From the NCBI GenBank assembly GCA_017430675.1, contig JAFRMM010000168.1, positions 1-18,125 on the forward strand: a stretch of DNA of 18,125 bases, read 5' to 3'. The notes under the pieces are model-generated. The model was not told the origin of the DNA. It did no database searches and was given only the letters and a program-made list of their open reading frames with translations. Shown in pieces: positions 15,301-18,125 of this stretch. Numbering within the stretch: the first letter of the stretch is position 1; each line of letters begins with the position of its first letter. The stretch comes from Prevotella sp. (lineage in GTDB: Bacteria > Bacteroidota > Bacteroidia > Bacteroidales > Bacteroidaceae). Both the position numbers and the translations under genes were made by a program.

Positions 15301-15363
15301 TTACATACTTGCTACCACGATTCCCTTGACGTCCTGCTCTATCTGGGGAGCGTAGGCTTTCTC
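15301..15363 (-). pseudogene. Possible 3' end fragment of an unidentified gene
   Basis: In a frame shifted from the dehydrogenase fossil, the minus strand reads EKAYAPQIEQDVKGIVVASM and a TAA ending at 15301. The 20 codons have a protein-like composition and end one base before the in-frame ATG at 15299, a spacing typical of operon neighbours. I do not recognise the family. It may be chance. Confidence 0.25.
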
Positions 15364-15455
15364 TTACCAAACTGCGCTATGACGCTGGGCAGTTTCACTA
15401 TCGACTCCTTGCCAAAGATGAGGCGGGTTGGGATCATGTAATCATAATTCTGCAT
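15339..15455 (-). pseudogene. 5' remnant of an iron-containing alcohol dehydrogenase gene
   Basis: From ATG at 15455 the minus strand encodes MQNYDYM followed by IPTRLIFGKESIVKLPSV, then I-A-Q-F-G-K-R, and after that unrelated residues to a TAG at 15339-15341. The I-P-T-x-x-x-F-G-K-x-x-I-x-x-L-P pattern is the opening of the butanol-dehydrogenase-like (YqhD/BdhA) iron ADH family, normally about 385 residues. Homology stops just where the family would continue into the nucleotide-binding strand (V-L-L-x-Y-G-G-G-S). Only about 30 codons remain, so most of the gene has been deleted. It sits directly upstream of the tandem GH43 gene. Confidence 0.65.
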
Positions 15456-15509
15456 ATCCGTATTTTATGTAGTTTGTTTTATTGACTTCGTCGATACCAA
15501 ATCTGCATA

Positions 15510-15553
15510 CAAATATACTAATATTCTCCCACATTCTACGAACATGGGAGAAT
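15510..15553 (-). promoter_or_regulatory. Promoter with flanking operator-like palindrome ahead of the dehydrogenase fossil
   Basis: The minus strand reads TATATTTG at 15517-15510, an exact TAnnTTTG box. TTCG at 15542-15539 is a -33-like element 21 nt away. A perfect 9-bp inverted repeat, ATTCTCCCA (15523-15531) and TGGGAGAAT (15545-15553), spans the -33 position, and a further AGGAGAAT lies at 15569-15576. The promoter probably belonged to the lost dehydrogenase and now faces the GH43-CBM6 gene with no intact gene between. Confidence 0.55.
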
Positions 15554-15582
15554 CTTTTGGGATTATTTAGGAGAATTTAATC

Positions 15583-15603
15583 TCAGTCCGTTTTTCTGAC
15601 TGA
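15583..15603. terminator. Weak hairpin downstream of the yolD-like gene
   Basis: TCAGTC (15583-15588) and GACTGA (15598-15603) form a six-base-pair stem. On the minus strand it follows the yolD-like stop by about 18 bp. The stem is short and no clean U-run follows, so this is a weak terminator candidate. Confidence 0.25.
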
Positions 15604-15621
15604 ACTTTCTCACGTGAATGA

Positions 15622-15822
15622 TTATTCATCATGCTGTGTATAAATACGTACAGTTTCTTCATACATGCTTTCGTTCTCCCTTGCCGACTCCTGAATAGCA
15701 TCTTCATAGCCTGTGAGGGCAGCAAAAGGGGCAAACTGGGCAGCACGGTTCCACATCGACATCTGAGGATGGTGCCTCGACACGTGATGTGGCAGGTGGA
15801 TGATATCGTCGTAATTATCCAT
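15622..15822 (-). CDS. YolD-like small protein
   Basis: The small protein has 66 residues. The central W-N-R-A-A-Q-F-A-P-F-A-A-L-T-G-Y-E-D-A-I is the signature of the YolD-like family, small proteins usually encoded beside UvrX/UmuC-type Y-family polymerases. A role with the polymerase in damage-induced synthesis is likely but biochemically undefined. The ATG at 15822 is chosen; the frame extends two codons further only through a TTG. The gene lies 24 bp after the polymerase stop on the same strand, so the two are almost certainly co-transcribed. The gap and start consist of near-repeats of ATGGATAATT, seen both before and at the start codon. No membrane segment or signal peptide is visible. 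Confidence 0.8.
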   Translation of the reverse strand: MDNYDDIIHLPHHVSRHHPQMSMWNRAAQFAPFAALTGYEDAIQESARENESMYEETVRIYTQHDE

Positions 15823-15846
15823 TATCAATTGTCAATTATCCATTGT

Positions 15847-17361
15847 TTATGCCTTATGTCCTCCTATCTGTGAATTGCGCTCCTTGGCGGTGGCTCCTTC
15901 CCCGTAGTTCAGGCCACGAAGGATGGCGTTCTTACCAAAGCGGTGCTTGATTTTCAACTGTGCCTCTTGCAGACGACGTTCCTTGTCGAAGTGGGCCTGC
16001 TCTTCCTGACGCTGCTTTTCCTGGGCTTCGTAGTCAGTGAACAGGTCGAGTTGCTGGGGCTGCTTTGGCTGTGCGGCGAGGGTGGACTCTGACACGACGT
16101 GATTGACGCAAAGGTTCAGGCGACGGATAAGCAAATCTGAGTTGACCAACCGGTCAAACAGGGCTGCTGCAGCATCCATGATCATGTGAGAAGATGAAGT
16201 CGGCTTGTCGATATTCGACGTGCCATGTGCATGTTTGGGAACGGGCTTGCCATAGTAGTTGGTGGTAATCTCACCATGATACTTTTCTCGTATCTCCGGT
16301 CTTGTCAGGCACTCGGCATCATAACCGACGGTGAGCACGATTTGGTCGGTGACCATGCGCTTAGACACCAAATCGAGTGCCATTCCCTCGGCCATCTCCA
16401 GAATGACCACACGGGCTTTCTTAAAGTCATAGGGTTCTTGCAGCACCTGACCGCTGCTGAAACTGTTGGTCTCTGGACGATAGGCCTTGACGGCTTCGAT
16501 GGTACAGGGTTCCCAGCCCCAGGCGTGGTCAATGAGCAGTTCGGCATTGACGCCAAATAGTTTGTAGAGGAGTTCCTCGTTTTGCTCAGAAAGACGGGCT
16601 ATCTTGCCCATGGTGTCGATACCGTAGAGTGCCAACTTGTTGGCAATGCCTCGACCCACACGCCAGAACTTGGTGAGGGGTATGTAGTCCCAGAGTTCGC
16701 GACGGTAGGTCATCTCGTCGAGTTCGGCAATGCGCACGCCGTCCTTGTCGGCTGGCATCCTTTTGGCCACAATATCCATCGCCACCTTGCAGAGATACAT
16801 ATTGGTGCCAATGCCGGCAGTAGCGGTGATGCCCGTCTGTGAGAGCACATCGCGTATTATGGTCATGGTCAGTTGGTGGGCTGACATTTTATAGGTGCGC
16901 AAATAGTTGGTAACATCCATGAACACCTCGTCGATAGAATAGACGTGGATATCCTCAGGAGCGATGTACTTCAGATAAATGCTATAGACCTTACTGCTAA
17001 CCTCAATATAGTGGGCCATACGTGGTGGCGCAGCGATGTAGTCAACAGCCCAGTCAGGATGCGCCTTCAGTTCCAGATTGTTGTACGACTTGCCCGTGAG
17101 CCTATGCTGTAGGGCCTTCCACTGACGCTGGTTGTTCACCTCGCGGATGCGCTGTACCACCTCGAACAGTCGCGCACGGCCACCGATGCCATAGGCTTTC
17201 AGGCTGGGAGAGACGGCCAGACAGATGGTTTTTTCAGTACGGCTGACATCGGCTACCACAAGGTTCGTGGCCAGTGGGTCAAGTCCTCTGTCCACACACT
17301 CGACTGAAGCGTAAAACGACTTCAGGTCGATGGCTATATATGTCCGCTTCACATCCTGCAT
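15847..17361 (-). CDS. Y-family translesion DNA polymerase (UmuC/UvrX-like)
   Basis: The 504-residue protein copies past damaged template bases. The palm shows Asp12 (Y-I-A-I-D-L-K-S-F-Y-A-S-V-E) and the catalytic S-I-D-E pair Asp144/Glu145 (Y-S-I-D-E-V-F-M-D-V). Thumb helix-hairpin-helix and little-finger regions follow (about 200-400). QLDLF at residues 437-441 is a canonical beta-clamp binding motif. After it comes a charged, probably coiled-coil tail rich in E, Q, K and R (about 447-475). Asn/Ser-type substitution of the metal ligands is not seen, so it should be active. The pairing with a YolD-like gene points to the UvrX/YqjW branch rather than DinB. The ATG at 17361 lies 8 bp after the upstream ZIP stop, so the polymerase is in an operon with both neighbours. 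Confidence 0.92.
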   Translation of the reverse strand: MQDVKRTYIAIDLKSFYASVECVDRGLDPLATNLVVADVSRTEKTICLAVSPSLKAYGIGGRARLFEVVQRIREVNNQRQWKALQHRLTGKSYNNLELKAHPDWAVDYIAAPPRMAHYIEVSSKVYSIYLKYIAPEDIHVYSIDEVFMDVTNYLRTYKMSAHQLTMTIIRDVLSQTGITATAGIGTNMYLCKVAMDIVAKRMPADKDGVRIAELDEMTYRRELWDYIPLTKFWRVGRGIANKLALYGIDTMGKIARLSEQNEELLYKLFGVNAELLIDHAWGWEPCTIEAVKAYRPETNSFSSGQVLQEPYDFKKARVVILEMAEGMALDLVSKRMVTDQIVLTVGYDAECLTRPEIREKYHGEITTNYYGKPVPKHAHGTSNIDKPTSSSHMIMDAAAALFDRLVNSDLLIRRLNLCVNHVVSESTLAAQPKQPQQLDLFTDYEAQEKQRQEEQAHFDKERRLQEAQLKIKHRFGKNAILRGLNYGEGATAKERNSQIGGHKA

Positions 17362-17369
17362 CTATAAGT

Positions 17370-18125
17370 TTATCCTAAGACTACATCGAGTACCATCATC
17401 AGAACGAAGCCGATGGCGAAACCGATGGTGCTGAGATTGGAGTGTTCTCCCTCGTTGGCTTCGGGGATGAGTTCTTCCACCACAACGTAGAACATGGCTC
17501 CTGCGGCAAAGGCCAGCATATACGGCAGGACAGGCATCAGCAGCGAGGCCAATAGCATCACGGCAATGGCTCCGACAGGTTCGACGGCACCGCTCAATGA
17601 GCCGATAATGAATGACCTCCACTTGGAATTGCCTGCCGCCCGCATCGGCATGGAGATAATAGCACCCTCGGGCACGTTCTGGATGGCGATACCCAATGCG
17701 ACGGCAACGGCACTGGCCAGCGAGATATTCGAGATGCCGCTCTCGGCTCCAGCAAAGACCACACCCACAGCCATGCCTTCAGGTAGGTTGTGGATGGTGA
17801 CAGCGAGGGCAAGCATAGCGGTCTTGGAAAGATGCGATCGCATGCCCTCCGGCTTGTCTGTGCCGATATGCAGGTGGGGTGTCAGTTCGTCAATCATCAA
17901 TAGGAATCCCATACCCAACAGGAAGCCAACGGCAGCAGGTACTACCGACCACCGTCCGCTGTCTTCTACCATCTCCATTGATGGAATCAGCAGCGACCAT
18001 ATCGATGCCGCCACCATCACGCCCGATGCGAAGCCAAGCAGGGTCTTTTGAAGACGAAGCGGCATCTCGTCCTTCATCAGAAAGACGAATGCCGCTCCGA
18101 GCATAGTTCCCAACAAGGGGATGAG
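17370..18125 (-). CDS. ZIP family metal transporter, 5' end beyond the window
   Basis: About 250 residues are visible of an inner-membrane divalent metal (zinc or iron type) importer. The frame remains open to the right edge, with L-I-P-L-L-G-T-M-L-G-A-A-F upstream of any ATG, which matches the usual first helix. Probably fewer than ten residues are missing. Eight hydrophobic segments are apparent. The metal-site helices carry H-N-L-P-E-G-M-A-V-G and Q-N-V-P-E-G-A-I-I, the family's H-x-x-P-E-G and N-x-P-E-G motifs. The cytoplasmic loop is short and not His-rich, more like the GufA/ZupT branch. It precedes the polymerase by 8 bp; an operon of transporter and translesion polymerase has no obvious functional logic and may only be shared transcription. 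Confidence 0.88.
   Translation of the reverse strand, partial: LIPLLGTMLGAAFVFLMKDEMPLRLQKTLLGFASGVMVAASIWSLLIPSMEMVEDSGRWSVVPAAVGFLLGMGFLLMIDELTPHLHIGTDKPEGMRSHLSKTAMLALAVTIHNLPEGMAVGVVFAGAESGISNISLASAVAVALGIAIQNVPEGAIISMPMRAAGNSKWRSFIIGSLSGAVEPVGAIAVMLLASLLMPVLPYMLAFAAGAMFYVVVEELIPEANEGEHSNLSTIGFAIGFVLMMVLDVVLG

Overview
The window looks like chromosomal DNA from a plant-fibre-degrading member of the Bacteroidales, most likely a Prevotella-type rumen or gut species. The grounds are: TAnnTTTG-type -7 promoter boxes in front of several genes; a C-terminal type IX secretion (T9SS) sorting domain; the KISTS-type methionyl-tRNA synthetase; and a set of secreted GH43, GH31 and CE1-like enzymes of the sort this group uses on arabinoxylan and related hemicellulose. 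The genus is inferred from these features, not shown directly.

Layout. Positions 1-848 hold no intact gene but are rich in structure: a long imperfect hairpin (54-120), a 28-nt alternating pyrimidine-purine tract (142-169), five tandem 21-bp repeats (184-288), an AT-rich stretch, three tandem 22-bp repeats with palindromic cores (463-528), a broken 5' end of a YraN/UPF0102 gene on the minus strand (627-698), and the metG promoter region. Then come metG (849-2984, +) and a large CotH-kinase/lamin-tail surface protein with a T9SS tail (3022-6510, +). A perfect 15-bp hairpin (6512-6551) separates this from a convergent two-gene minus-strand operon, GH43 followed by GH31 with an ATGA stop/start overlap (10362 down to 6551). 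A 192-bp divergent promoter region leads to a secreted CE1-like esterase (10555-12474, +). Its stop codon overlaps that of a convergent tandem GH43-CBM6-GH43-CBM6 enzyme (12471-15257, -). Behind that enzyme lie a fossil 5' end of an iron-containing alcohol dehydrogenase and a retained promoter (15339-15520). The right end is a minus-strand operon: ZIP metal transporter (cut by the window edge), Y-family DNA polymerase, YolD-like small protein.

How the genes work together. The four secreted enzymes (GH43, GH31, esterase, double GH43-CBM6) fit removal of arabinosyl, xylosyl and acyl decorations from a hemicellulose. No SusC/SusD pair or hybrid two-component regulator is in the window, so this is either part of a larger locus or an orphan enzyme group. 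The polymerase/YolD pair is a translesion or SOS-type module unrelated to the sugar genes.

Most worth a second look: the two repeat arrays flanking AT-rich DNA at the left end, which resemble an iteron-type origin or operator region; a 39-bp in-frame palindromic repeat inserted in a GH43 catalytic module (peptide SLTPNPSPKGEGS); a carbohydrate-binding-like module nested inside a chitobiase-type domain of the CotH protein; a GH31 lacking its usual last domain; a vestigial second esterase module; and two gene fossils.
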